Notes under the pieces: generated by a model
Database searches by the model: none
What the model was told of the DNA's origin: nothing
The model's input: the letters and a program-made list of their open reading frames with translations, nothing else
Origin: Rachycentron canadum
Taxonomy: Eukaryota > Chordata > Actinopteri > Carangiformes > Rachycentridae
Direction: 5' to 3'
DNA length: 64,000 nucleotides
NCBI GenBank assembly: GCA_038496675.1
Contig: CM076659.1
Location: 8,959,696-9,023,695, forward strand
Translations under genes and position numbers: made by a program
Shown: piece by piece, positions 27,901-37,000 of the stretch
Layout of the letters: each line of letters starts with the position of its first letter
How positions within the stretch are numbered: the first letter of the stretch is position 1

Positions 27901-27942
27901 ATGATGAGGCGGGATCCTTACATTAAAGGGCCAAACTATTGA
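9889..27942 (+). CDS. col21a1: Collagen alpha-1(XXI) chain, 28 coding exons
   Basis: Secreted FACIT-like collagen of the extracellular matrix. Exons: 9889-9985, 10169-10729, 10924-11089, 11170-11398, 12089-12262, 13680-13757, 14620-14703, 15868-15930, 16361-16414, 16508-16561, 16663-16716, 20745-20798, 20895-20948, 21032-21085, 21487-21540, 23074-23118, 23212-23265, 23357-23410, 24389-24442, 24646-24717, 25024-25059, 25671-25715, 26707-26739, 26830-26976, 27096-27150, 27239-27430, 27510-27587, 27755-27942. All junctions are GT-AG and keep frame, giving 960 aa (human 957). Order: signal peptide (about 1-26), VWA (about 39-215), TSPN (about 220-435), collagen (about 454-790), non-collagenous break (791-830), collagen (831-938), Cys-containing tail ending KGPNY as in the human protein. 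The start ATG is the only one in frame that places a hydrophobic leader before the VWA exon. The first exon begins at an acceptor (9858), so at least one 5'UTR exon lies upstream. The identity is firm; exon edges are my reading. Confidence 0.95.
10169..10729 (+). CDS. col21a1: col21a1 exon encoding the VWA domain
   Basis: One 561-nt exon codes for a whole von Willebrand factor A domain (residues 33-219). The metal-ion-dependent adhesion site is intact: DGSWS with D46, S48 and S50, the GGNTRTG loop (T117/T119) and LTDGK with D150. The domain starts after a Cys pair (C34, C39) and ends at a Cys near residue 218 before the donor. In FACIT-like collagens this domain mediates protein-protein contacts in the matrix. 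Confidence 0.95.
10924..13757 (+). CDS. col21a1: col21a1 exons encoding the TSPN/laminin-G-like domain
   Basis: Four exons (10924-11089, 11170-11398, 12089-12262, 13680-13757) encode about 216 residues after the VWA domain. The pattern of beta-strand blocks, with FDILLHLNLAKKAR, LFDEKWHQLRLLV and LRIYCDPEQNNRETACE, matches the thrombospondin-N-terminal-like domain of COL21A1. The phases 1, 2, 0 and 0 join without stops. Confidence 0.93.
14620..26976 (+). CDS. col21a1: col21a1 main triple-helical region (18 exons)
   Basis: After a Cys-rich linker (C436, C450, C452) the Gly-X-Y repeat begins near residue 454 and runs to residue 790. Ten exons are exactly 54 nt, and the rest are 33, 36, 45, 63, 72, 84 and 147 nt. 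Almost all begin with a Gly codon and end at a whole triplet, the classical collagen exon design. The 33-nt exon at 26707 ends after GE and the next begins with K, so that triplet is split between exons. Confidence 0.93.
18291..18306. repeat. Poly(A) run in col21a1 intron 11
   Basis: An uninterrupted A run ends at 18306, with AT-rich flanks. Intron 11 (16717-20744) is the longest col21a1 intron and also holds the SINE and the neighbouring repeat. Confidence 0.6.
19169..19340 (+). repeat. Dispersed repeat fragment
   Basis: The text runs from ATTACCTCTGCCCAGGAGGTTA through CAGGATTATGCGGGAATTACTG to AACTTGGTGGAGGGATGGGC. It matches a widespread fish and metazoan repeat known for a CC-NCC-AAGGAGGTTA start and a TTGGTGGAGGGATGG core. 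Recognition is from memory. A weaker relative may lie at about 25955-26040. Confidence 0.5.
19419..19728 (+). mobile_element. tRNA-derived SINE, 5'-deleted copy
   Basis: It begins with a TGGTTAGCACT A-box-like head and a GGGTTTGATTCC B box, then the very common teleost body GGAGTTTGCATGTTCTCCC, GTTAATTGGTGACTCTA, CCCTGTGATAGACTGGC and GCTGGGATTGG, and ends in GATGATGGATAG. About 25 bp between the A and B boxes appear to be missing. It lies in col21a1 intron 11, right after another repeat. Confidence 0.8.
26080..26600. repeat. Possible dispersed repeat in col21a1 intron 22
   Basis: GCCACCACGTGGCCA, TAGGCGGTGCTACAGC and CATAACTCGACAGTTATAATCC resemble parts of common fish repeats. The assignment is weak and based on recall only. 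Confidence 0.3.
27096..27942 (+). CDS. col21a1: col21a1 NC2 break, COL1 repeat and FACIT-type C-terminus
   Basis: Exon 27096-27150 and the start of 27239-27430 encode a 40-residue non-collagenous stretch (791-830) with a CxxC pair (C823, C826), as in the human chain (CDHC). Gly-X-Y then resumes to about residue 938 with two short imperfections (near RTMIG and GYSKPG). The end is C-x4-C (C939, C944), the FACIT hallmark at the COL1/NC1 border, then RRDPYIKGPNY and TGA at 27940. Confidence 0.92.
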
Positions 27943-29100
27943 TGTAACGCAAGCGCCACTGCAGGCACCAGTCTAGAGCTGATGTGGAACAAACAGCCAT
28001 TCTCAGGAAGATCTCATCTTTACAGTTCTCTCTGTCGTGGAAACAAAACAGACCTCTTCTAACACCTTGTACATGATCTCAGACACTCAACAGAACTAGA
28101 TCCTATCACATTTTCTCTATCGATATTCTTTATTACATTATTCATACGTCTTTGAACATGCTTTGAGGTTTTAATGGCGAGAGAATTAGTAATTGGCTCT
28201 GTCTATACCTCTACTCTGATCATCTTGAACTCATGTCTGGGTCTCCCTCTGGGCAGTACAGATGGTACATTTTGCCACATTGCCCCCTGGTGTTGCTTTG
28301 TTGCATGTAGCTGTCTAAATTTTTACAACACATTGAGTGGGTGCTATATGTCACATTTAAAAAAAACAACAAAAAAAAACACACTTTCTATAATGTTTAA
28401 TTTCAATGTTCAGTGGTTTCACCATACATGATGTTGGAAATTGGCATGTGTCAGCATAAAACTGTGAGTTTGATTTCCTGTAGCTGATTATGAGCTGCTG
28501 TAAGCCTGTGTTCCTATAAATCATCTAGTTTGACTGTTAAGCACTTAACTCTTTATGAAAACCTTTTACATCAGTGTATCATCCATCATAAGATAAATTA
28601 ACCCACCCCCACAACCCCCAATTTATTAACAATATGACTTCATTCATGTGTTGTTTTATTAAAATTAAGAAGAAAAATCATCTAAGAACATGCTGACATT
28701 TTAGTTTGAAATTTTGTCATTTATGTTCACGAAGCTTACCTTTCATTACTGTAGCAGGTATTTTATTGTTATTTATAAAAGAGTCATAGCTGTGTCTTTC
28801 AGCAGTGTCATGTCTTAAGCATCATTTGTAATTTTATTTTGTGACTTTTGTATGAAACACTCTTTCTTTCTCTCTTTCTTTCTTTTTTTGTTTGTTTGTT
28901 TCATGTTTTCTACTAGAATTAAAACATCTTACTGATTTGTGGACTTACTTTCTTCCCCTGCTTTTTGTTTTAAGTTTCAGGTTTATTTCAGGACTCACAT
29001 CACCAACCTCATCTCTTCCGCCTGGAAATTTTGGGGTGTGGTGCAAGATGTTTCCATTTTGACTGCAGCATCAAAAAGAATAAAGTGTGATGGCTGTGGA
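27943..29100 (+). other. col21a1: col21a1 3'UTR and poly(A) signal
   Basis: About 1.1 kb of AT-rich DNA without gene-like coding follows the stop. The best poly(A) signal is AATAAA at 29079-29084, followed within about 20 nt by an A12 and a G10 run. No closer canonical hexamer stood out, so the 3' end is an inference. A TG/GA microsatellite follows at about 29205-29239. Confidence 0.5.
29079..29084 (+). terminator. Candidate col21a1 poly(A) signal AATAAA
   Basis: Canonical hexamer 1.14 kb after the col21a1 stop and about 1.4 kb before the bmp5 start codon. An A/G homopolymer junction lies directly downstream. Confidence 0.45.
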
Positions 29101-30230
29101 ACAAAAAAAAAAAGGGGGGGGGGTGATCTTCACCTGGATCGTCCACTGAGGACACTGCATTAGGAAACTTGGATGCAAGTGTTGGATACAAGTTTCTGTG
29201 GGCGGTGTGTGTGTATGTGTGTGTCTGTGAGAGAGAGATTAGTTGTGGATTTGTACACTAGATGGCGCAATGCAGCAGTTCACAGCCTATTCAGAGGCCA
29301 CTTTACCTAAATTAGAGCTTCCTTTTTTTTTCTTGGACACCAGCCACCCATCACATGGAAACCTCTGATTATTGATGTTTTTAATTATCCCAGCACACTT
29401 ACTTCAACACACTGTTTACTTCATGCTCCTCTGAGAGTGAAGCTTTCCACGTATTTGCCCCAAATGAACTTTTGTATACTGAAAGTAAGTTTTTGCTCCT
29501 TAGGGAGTTTATGTAATTACTAATATGGAAATGACTGTAGGATGTAGAGACGCGCAGTGGGTCAGTGCTTCCTTAACACTAAATCTACACAGCCCTTATC
29601 AATCTTTGTGGTGTTTTTGTCCTCCCCTTTGTGTGTTTGGATGACATTGTGCAGCACATCACAAGCAGGCCCACTTTGTTTGTTTGTTTATTTATTTAAA
29701 ATGTATTTTACATACATATCACATATCGTTTGGGCGCTGTGCAGCATAGAAACACAGGATCCTTGTTGGTGTCCCTGAACGCAGCCGAGCCATCTCCTAT
29801 GAACGACTTCAATAAGTTGAGGTGATTAAAAGGCTCTGTCATTATTCTTTCACTCGTTAAGACGGGATCTCGGATTTCAAGTGTCTCCTTTTACACTCCC
29901 CGACCCGCCACATTCATCACGGCAGTGGAGCTGAAGTTTTATTGCGGCCGCTAGAGGTGGACGCAAAAAAAAAAAAAAAAAAAGTTGGGAGTTGTGGGAT
30001 GGACTCAGAGGGCAACTAGTCCCAGTAGGCTCCACTCTCTCAGGGTTTTAAAAAAAAAAAAAAAAAAAAAAACGATCCGGGGCATAAGTCGAGAGCTGCT
30101 CTCTGTCTCTCATTTTTGACACAGTTCAACACATTTCATCCATTGGAAACTCCGGGTTATCCCTCGACGATATGGGCGTACCTCCGTGTTTTTTCATCAC
30201 AGAGGAGTAAGGTGAGGGACGGGGGTCATA
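29101..30230. other. Short col21a1-bmp5 interval, bmp5 promoter region
   Basis: It contains the A12/G10 junction (about 29101-29121), a TG/GA repeat (29205-29239), a CpG-containing stretch with GCGGCCGC (about 29944), and A-tracts at 29965-29983 and 30050-30072. I see no coding sequence. Regulatory input for bmp5 and the 3' end of col21a1 must share this interval. Confidence 0.5.
29205..29239. repeat. TG/GA simple repeat
   Basis: A GTGTGTGT-type tract followed by GAGAGAGAGA, between col21a1 and bmp5. Confidence 0.6.
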
Positions 30231-30234
30231 GCTC

Positions 30235-30242
30235 CATAAATA
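30235..30242 (+). promoter_or_regulatory. TATA-like element before bmp5
   Basis: CATAAATA at 30235-30242 would place a start site near 30265 and give a 5'UTR of about 240 nt. The match is weak and there is no independent start-site evidence. Confidence 0.3.
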
Positions 30243-30403
30243 GTTGGTGTGGCACAGACTTTGGATGGACCCTGGAGGAGGAAATAGCCTCGCGCGCTGG
30301 AGAGTAGCGGCCACTTTTTTCTGCAAGTTGATACCTGATCTGTAGAAAAGGAGGAAAAAAAAAAAAAAAAAGTTCGTCTCAAGTTGTGGTGCATCTGGCT
30401 AAT

Positions 30404-30473
30404 ATGGAGAGTCTATGATTCCGTATTGGCAGAGATATAAATTGCTTTATTTTTCTCACAGAGTGCGATGTAG
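30404..30473 (+). other. Two short uORFs in the presumed bmp5 5'UTR
   Basis: The first, at 30404-30418, is ATG plus three codons and TGA. The second, at 30468-30473, is ATG followed at once by TAG, a minimal start-stop element ending 36 nt before the bmp5 ATG. Both count only if transcription starts upstream of 30404. Confidence 0.45.
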
Positions 30474-30509
30474 TTCGACTTCACCTCCGAAAGTGAGCTA
30501 TTTGTCAAG

Positions 30510-31020
30510 ATGACAGCGCTTACACCTTTGAACCGCGCTGTGCTGGGACTTGCGTGGAGCTGCCTGAGTTTTCTGTCCTGCGCTCATTGCGGCTTAAGTG
30601 ACAACCATGTGCACTCCAGTTTTATTTACAGGAGGTTGCGCAATCACGAGCGCAGGGAGATCCAGAGAGAGATCCTCTCCATCCTGGGCTTGCCTCACCG
30701 TCCGAGGCCCTTCTCTCCGGGGAAGCAGGCTTCCTCCGCGCCGCTCTTCATGCTCGACCTGTACAACGCGATGGCCGTGGAGGAGGAGGAGGAGGGGGAG
30801 GGGGGGGAGGGGGCACAGCAGGGCGCGGGGAAGAGCTTCAGTGCCAAGGCTCAAGGGCACTCCAGGAAAGGTTACTACGGCGCCCAGCATGCCGGGTACT
30901 CCCGTGTGGCACAGCCTTACCGAGCGGCCCCTCTGTTGGGCCACAGCCCCGCTCTCACCACAGCGCACGACACCAACTTTCTCAATGACGCCGACATGGT
31001 GATGAGCTTTGTCAACTTGG
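30510..31020 (+). CDS. bmp5: bmp5 exon 1: signal peptide and N-terminal prodomain
   Basis: The exon is GC- and CpG-rich compared with its surroundings. It encodes the signal peptide, the strongly conserved prodomain N-terminus and a variable middle with an E/G tract (30778-30814). It ends within FVNLV at donor GTAAGTG (31021), phase 1. Opposite-strand and shifted-frame ORFs here are products of the high GC content. Confidence 0.95.
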
Positions 31021-34000
31021 GTAAGTGACAGTGAAGCTGCTTCTATTAAATGAGAATTAATGAACTGATCCGAAGGAAATGCAGGCGGCTCCTGATCTCA
31101 GGCCAAACACTTTCGTTTGGCATCTTCAAGAAAAAACAAAACAAAAACAAAAACAAATCCCACTCATCTTGTCATTAGTGGTGGGAAGACAATCATATTT
31201 TTTAGATGCAAATTTTTCTTCAATGCTCTGCAGACAAGGGAACATAAGGACATACTCCAGTGTGAAAGGCCGATTGAAATGAATTAAAAAGTCTGTTTAT
31301 CGGCCTGTCTGTTGTATCGTCGGTTACATCAGCAGGTGGAGTTCACTAAGTTCGTCAAAAATAACTGTAGATTTGCTTTAAATCATCGAAATTCCCCAAT
31401 TTAGAAAAAAAACAACAACAACAACAACAAAAAAACACGCAACAATTGTGCTGAACGTCTAATTCAGTTTTGTTGACTGACCTCTTATTCATTCATTCGT
31501 TGTGTATTATTTATTCGGAATTTCTAAAATTAAAAGACAAATTTCCCAAGGACTTTTTCAGACATGAGTCATTATCTGTGTGTCCAGTTGCTTTAGCCTC
31601 CTGTGAAATATTTCTCATTTAACAGAATGAAGGCCAACATTTTGACCTCACGTGTTTGTGCTGCTTTCCATTAAAAAGCAGCTGATGTGTATAATGATTG
31701 TGTTTGTTCAGTAGCTGTGACCTTTAACCCTGCAGTTCAGAGCAACTTATCAGATGACTGTCTGACCTTGAGAAAATTGGTCTAAATTATTTCCTGTTGT
31801 TAAAAGGGGAGTGATATTGACTGATGCATTGAGGCTCTGTCACCACGAGAAAGCTCTGTACTAAATGTCTGTGCTCTTTGCAGCATTTATTGAGATTTAA
31901 AATATTAAACCTACTTCATAGAAACATACTCAAAAACACTCAAAAGTAGAATATGATGCAGCATTGCAGAATCATAAATGGATGGTCAACGAAACAGCGT
32001 TTGCAAAACATCGACGGTGTAATTTTAAGGAGTTTTTTTTTCTTGAATATATAGAAAAAACATGTAAAGGTGAATTTGTGTTGAGTTTCTTGGGAGTATA
32101 ATCCCTCACCTTGGCCTGAGCCCATCTGTTTCCACTTACCATTATACCAGGGCATGTACACTGTCAGCCTTGAAAGCTCTGCTCTCGTTCTGGGGACTGT
32201 CAGTGAAGTGTTCAATGGGGCTCTGTCTTTATTACAGTATGCTCAAATATAGCTACTGACCTCAGCTGTTTTAGAAACGTCTATGTGGGATCTCGTGTAG
32301 TTTAATGTGCTCACTGTACGTATGAATAGAAAGTCAGCCATTTGTATGCAAGAGCAGTAAAGAGGTAATGATAGAACATGCCATTTATTAATCCTAATGA
32401 CAAAACAAGGATACGGCACTGGCTGCAAGGATACTACTGAATTGAATTAATATGCAACACATCAACAAGACAACATGAATGCACGCTGCTCACTTTTTCC
32501 CGGGGAGTGAGGTCATTATTATTTAATCTTTAACTATTTGAAAGTTAAATGCTCCACACTCTCAGTGGCACTTCTGCTTCAGATTACTGCCTGTGGCTAA
32601 AATAATGGAACACGCTCAGTTGGTGAAAGTCAGACCTGACCTCTGACCTCTCTGTGCTAAGTAGCCGCAGGCGTTCTTTTGATAAAATATCAGGGAAATG
32701 CACCGCATGATATCACCCCGGATGTCAGAAAATTCATTGATCTCAGCCACATGCCTCTTCTCCGCTAAGAGTCAGGGGGGTAACACAGTTTGGCAGTCAG
32801 TGTTTAGCAGCATCAAACTATCTTTAGTCAGCAGGTGGTAAATTGATGCACCGAGGCTCCTCATTGAGGTTATACAAGGGTTATACATTTTATTGAACGA
32901 CTTTATCTGAAAAATGAAGAAGTAAAGATCTTTTATTCATTCACATAGGAGTTTTCTAGGCCTAAAAGGATACCCCAAATTATTAATTATATTAGAAATA
33001 TTGAGTTTTAAAGGTCAAGGGTCATTAAAGACTCTTTGTATTCTACTACTCTGCATTATATGCAACCTACAGGAGGTCAGCAAAAGGTCAGAAATGAGGT
33101 CAGAGTAGATGCTCACATGATGTTGAAGAATTCTGTCTGGTCTTTTCTCTCACTTGAGGATCAGACCAAAGTGTTTTTAATTGAAATCAGCCTGTTTTTC
33201 TTAACTGACAGCCCATTCATCATGGCCAGAGAATGCAGTTAAGGCACACAGTAGAGGGCCTGTCTGGGAACTGCTACCTGTATTCAGTTGACTGATTTAA
33301 TGAACTGGAAAGTGCTTTTGTTGGTAGTCAAAATGTTTGGATTGGACCCGGAATGTAAAAGAAGATGTTATAAATTACTCTCTTTCTGTGCATTAATACT
33401 GGCATGTTTTCTCTTTTGATCAACACACACAGCAGTTCAAGAGGTGAAGCCATATTTTTTGATCAGTGTTAAGTTTGCTGCCAGTAAAAAATGAAATTCA
33501 TCATTATATATGTTCTTTCCCAGTGGAGAAAGATAAAGATTTTTCCCACCAGCGAAGACACTTCAAGGAGTTCCGTTTTGATCTGACTCAGATCCCAGAT
33601 GGAGAGGCAGTGACTGCTGCAGAGTTTCGGATCTATAAGGACCGCAGTCATGCCCGCTACGACAATAATACTCTGAAGGTTTCCATATATCAAGTCATCA
33701 AGGAGTATCAAAACAAGTAAGTTACAAACTCAGAGGGGAATCGTCTCTAAGTGCCACATTAAAGTACATTTCTGAGGTACTTGTACTTCAGAAAGTATTT
33801 CCATTTTCTGCTACTTTATACTTTATACTTCTACACCAAAGACAGTCATATACAAACTATGTATTTTTTTATCACTCTACATTTATGCAACTAAAAATGT
33901 ATGACCAACTTAAAAAAAAACTTGTTTTACAGCTACTGTTTTTGATTAAACTAATAAAAATATGTGAAGTAATAAAATTTTGCCCTTTCTCAACCAGTTA

Positions 34001-37000
34001 AAACACCAATATGCTGCATTCTCTACTGCATTGGTAATTATGTCCTAGTATTATAGTATAACACTTTGATGGGGGCATACTTCATGAGCATTTTCTACTT
34101 TTTCATGTACTTTTGTAAAATTATGAATGCAGGCCTTTTACTTGTATTGCTTCTCTTATTCAGTTTAAACAGCTCATTATTTCTTGCACTGATGATTAGA
34201 GGATATTTTCTATATTTTATATTGGGAATAAACAGATGCTGATCATTGACATTTGACAAAAATGTACTCTGGCCTCATAAAATCAGCAAGTCCCAGAGAA
34301 ATTAAACATCTCAAAAAAATAAAAATAAAAAAAATAATACAGGCCATGGAGGCCTGTTCACGGTTATCTGAAATGCTGTTAAACACAGAGCACAAAGGAA
34401 ACACCATCCTGTTTGCAACTGCAAATTGATGGAAAGAAAACAGAAATAGCTGTTACTTCAGCTGTGCTTTGATCCCCTGCAGTAATCTTATTTCACAGTT
34501 TAAAAAAAAAAAAGAAAAGGCAAACAGTCCAGCAGCTATTGTCTTGTACGGCTGAAACTTTCCACTTTCACAGAACGTCCTTCTATCTCCAACTCTGTTC
34601 TCCTTCACTCGCACCATGTCTGCCTTACAAATATAGTTCTCGGATAAAGAGAGCTCCATTAGCAAGTTGGCCACTTATGAAGCTCAGAAGGTCCATCAGT
34701 TATCACTCGTCTTGTGTTGCCTGCCAAGCTGGCCGCGTCCCAGATGAAACCCTGAGGGCCCATATTAGGGGGGAGGGGGTCCCTCGGGTGCTCCCATGAT
34801 CACTGTTATGCCCACCACCTGCCTGCCTTAACAATATACCGGAAGTTTAAACCATGACATAGCTGAATACACAAGGGTGTACTTAAAAGTGGGCCCACAT
34901 TTGCTTGCCAAAAATGTGTGTGGGTGATTGAAGGGGAGATATGGCCCTCCTGGGCTTTGAAAAGGTCCAAGTCAATGGACTCTGCCATCTTAAAGGGGAA
35001 GACTGTTCAGTTTAGGTTTTCACACACGTTTTCACGAGGAATCGCACATTTCACTCAGTATTCACCAAGAGGAGCAGTGCTCTCCTGGTGCTAGAAATCT
35101 TAGACGCAATATCGGAAAATGTGATCTTAAAACATTTTCTCTCAGTGTTTTTCTCAACTTAAAAAGCACTAATTAATCTGGGTTCATAGCTTCATAGCTT
35201 GTGAAGCCATACACATTCTTTTATGTCTATTTTTACCAGCTTGGATAAAATGTTAATAGTCAAATTGGTCACAGACTTCGGTCAGTTATTTCCACTCATG
35301 CACAAACTAAAAGTACAGTTAAGTTGTGGTTTCTAACTAACAGCAGCATCCCCAGTTCATGGTCTGCTACAGTTTTTGTAGCTCTCTCTCTCCACTCACT
35401 TCCTGTTAATACTTTGAAAATTGCTTTGTTAGGGTTGAGTAAAGGTTGCAGTCATTGTTAAATAAGTGCAGTACTTCTTACTTACCAGCACTTACCAGCA
35501 TGAGTATGAGTTTAAACTGGAGATGCTGGTGTTAAAGGTGCCCTGTCGAAGTTGTCATATGTCTATGTTCACTGTTTCTCCACCATCAACCTGGCCTGAC
35601 TTTTTACTCCACTATATGAATGTTCTGTATCGAACTTTTTCATTGAGCATACACTGCCAATTAGTGGCATATGAACAGAATTTGTAGGAAACAGACTGAA
35701 AGGGAACTGAAAGTCTAAAAAAAAGGCATAATTTAGTTATTGGTATCCCTGGTATCCACCCAGTTAAACTCGCTCTCTGTTGAACAGTACATCCAGTAAT
35801 CACAGAATAATGGAGGGCTGAGTAGCAAATTCTTACCTACAGAAACTGAATTATCACAGGATGTAAACTTAATGCCGCACATTTCAAAGAGGAAGTTCAG
35901 CAGGAAGTCACTCATAAGGATTAACCTTGTGTGGTTGAGTTTTATTACACCTGTAATAAACACATGAATAGTTCCTGAACTCTTGAGACCACATGGAAAA
36001 TCTCGGTTCTCTCCAACCAGAACCATGTAACCACAAAAACTGAATAGGCCTTATCCGATCTGCTGCCTGAAAGGAATCCAATGCAAATTGCGAAGCGGGG
36101 GCTTTTTCAACTAAGGGTTGATTGATGCCTTATGTCAGACTCATGTTAAAAATACACAAGGTTTTGCCCATCAAATAGCTGAAATCTTGGCACGCGTTTT
36201 GCCACACAGCTCTGCAGTTCATTACAAGTCACAACTTCTTCAGCGTTGGAGGCGCTCTTTCTTTTTATCTCCACTTTTTTTTTTTTTTTGGAGAAGAATT
36301 ATTGGTTTCAAACAGATAAAGAAATGAGGAAACTAATAAAAGCCACTCAGATTCTGGCTTCTGCTACAGAGTTTGGACTAAAGCATCCATTTGTGATCAG
36401 TCAGATACCTCCTTTATCTCTTGTCTAAGTGGTTAAGACCTCTTGGATTCAATCTAAATACCCTAAGGAAGCATATGGTTTCTTTTCTGTGTCCAATTAG
36501 AGTTATGCAGAAATAAGGTCCACAGACCATTTTTATTTAATAAGCTGTAGTCGGCACAGAGTTTTTGTAATTTGTTTATCATGTAGCAGTAAAGTGACCA
36601 CATTCATTTCACCATGTTTGAGAAGCAGTGGTCTGAAATGCAGGAGTAATAAACTTAAAAACCAACATACCCACAGAGATACAGATTAATTTGCACTGGA
36701 TTATGATACATTTTTTTAATAACCAGAAAACATAATGTATGTTCTTGCTGTGCAAAAAGCAGCTGCAGCTTGCATGACTGTTCGAGTCTGCATCATTTCA
36801 ACTCGATTTATTTAATACAGATGGCTTTCTCTCATTGTTTTTTCTTACCTTTAGAGATGCAGAGACGTTCATGCTCGACTCCAAAAAGGTCCAGGCCTCT
36901 GATGGGGGCTGGCTGGTGTTTGACATCACGGCCACGAGTAACCACTGGGTGATGAACCCACAGCAGAACTTGGGCCTGCAGCTCTGTGTGGAGACTGTAG

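Larger units (their letters stand above)
31021..33523 (+). other. bmp5 intron 1 with many nuclear-receptor half-sites
   Basis: The 2.5-kb intron holds an (AAC)n tract (31405-31436) and at least twelve exact AGGTCA/TGACCT hexamers: 31478, 31643, 31718, 31763, 32257, 32510, 32637, 32644, 33012, 33074, 33085 and 33097. About one is expected by chance. Several are spaced as known receptor elements (listed separately). Much of 32450-32850 is of mixed composition and not repeat-like, as expected for a conserved enhancer. Confidence 0.6.

Noticed and set aside
30594..31002. Long shifted-frame and antisense ORFs over bmp5 exon 1
   Set aside because: They are by-products of the GC-rich coding frame of bmp5, which is certain.
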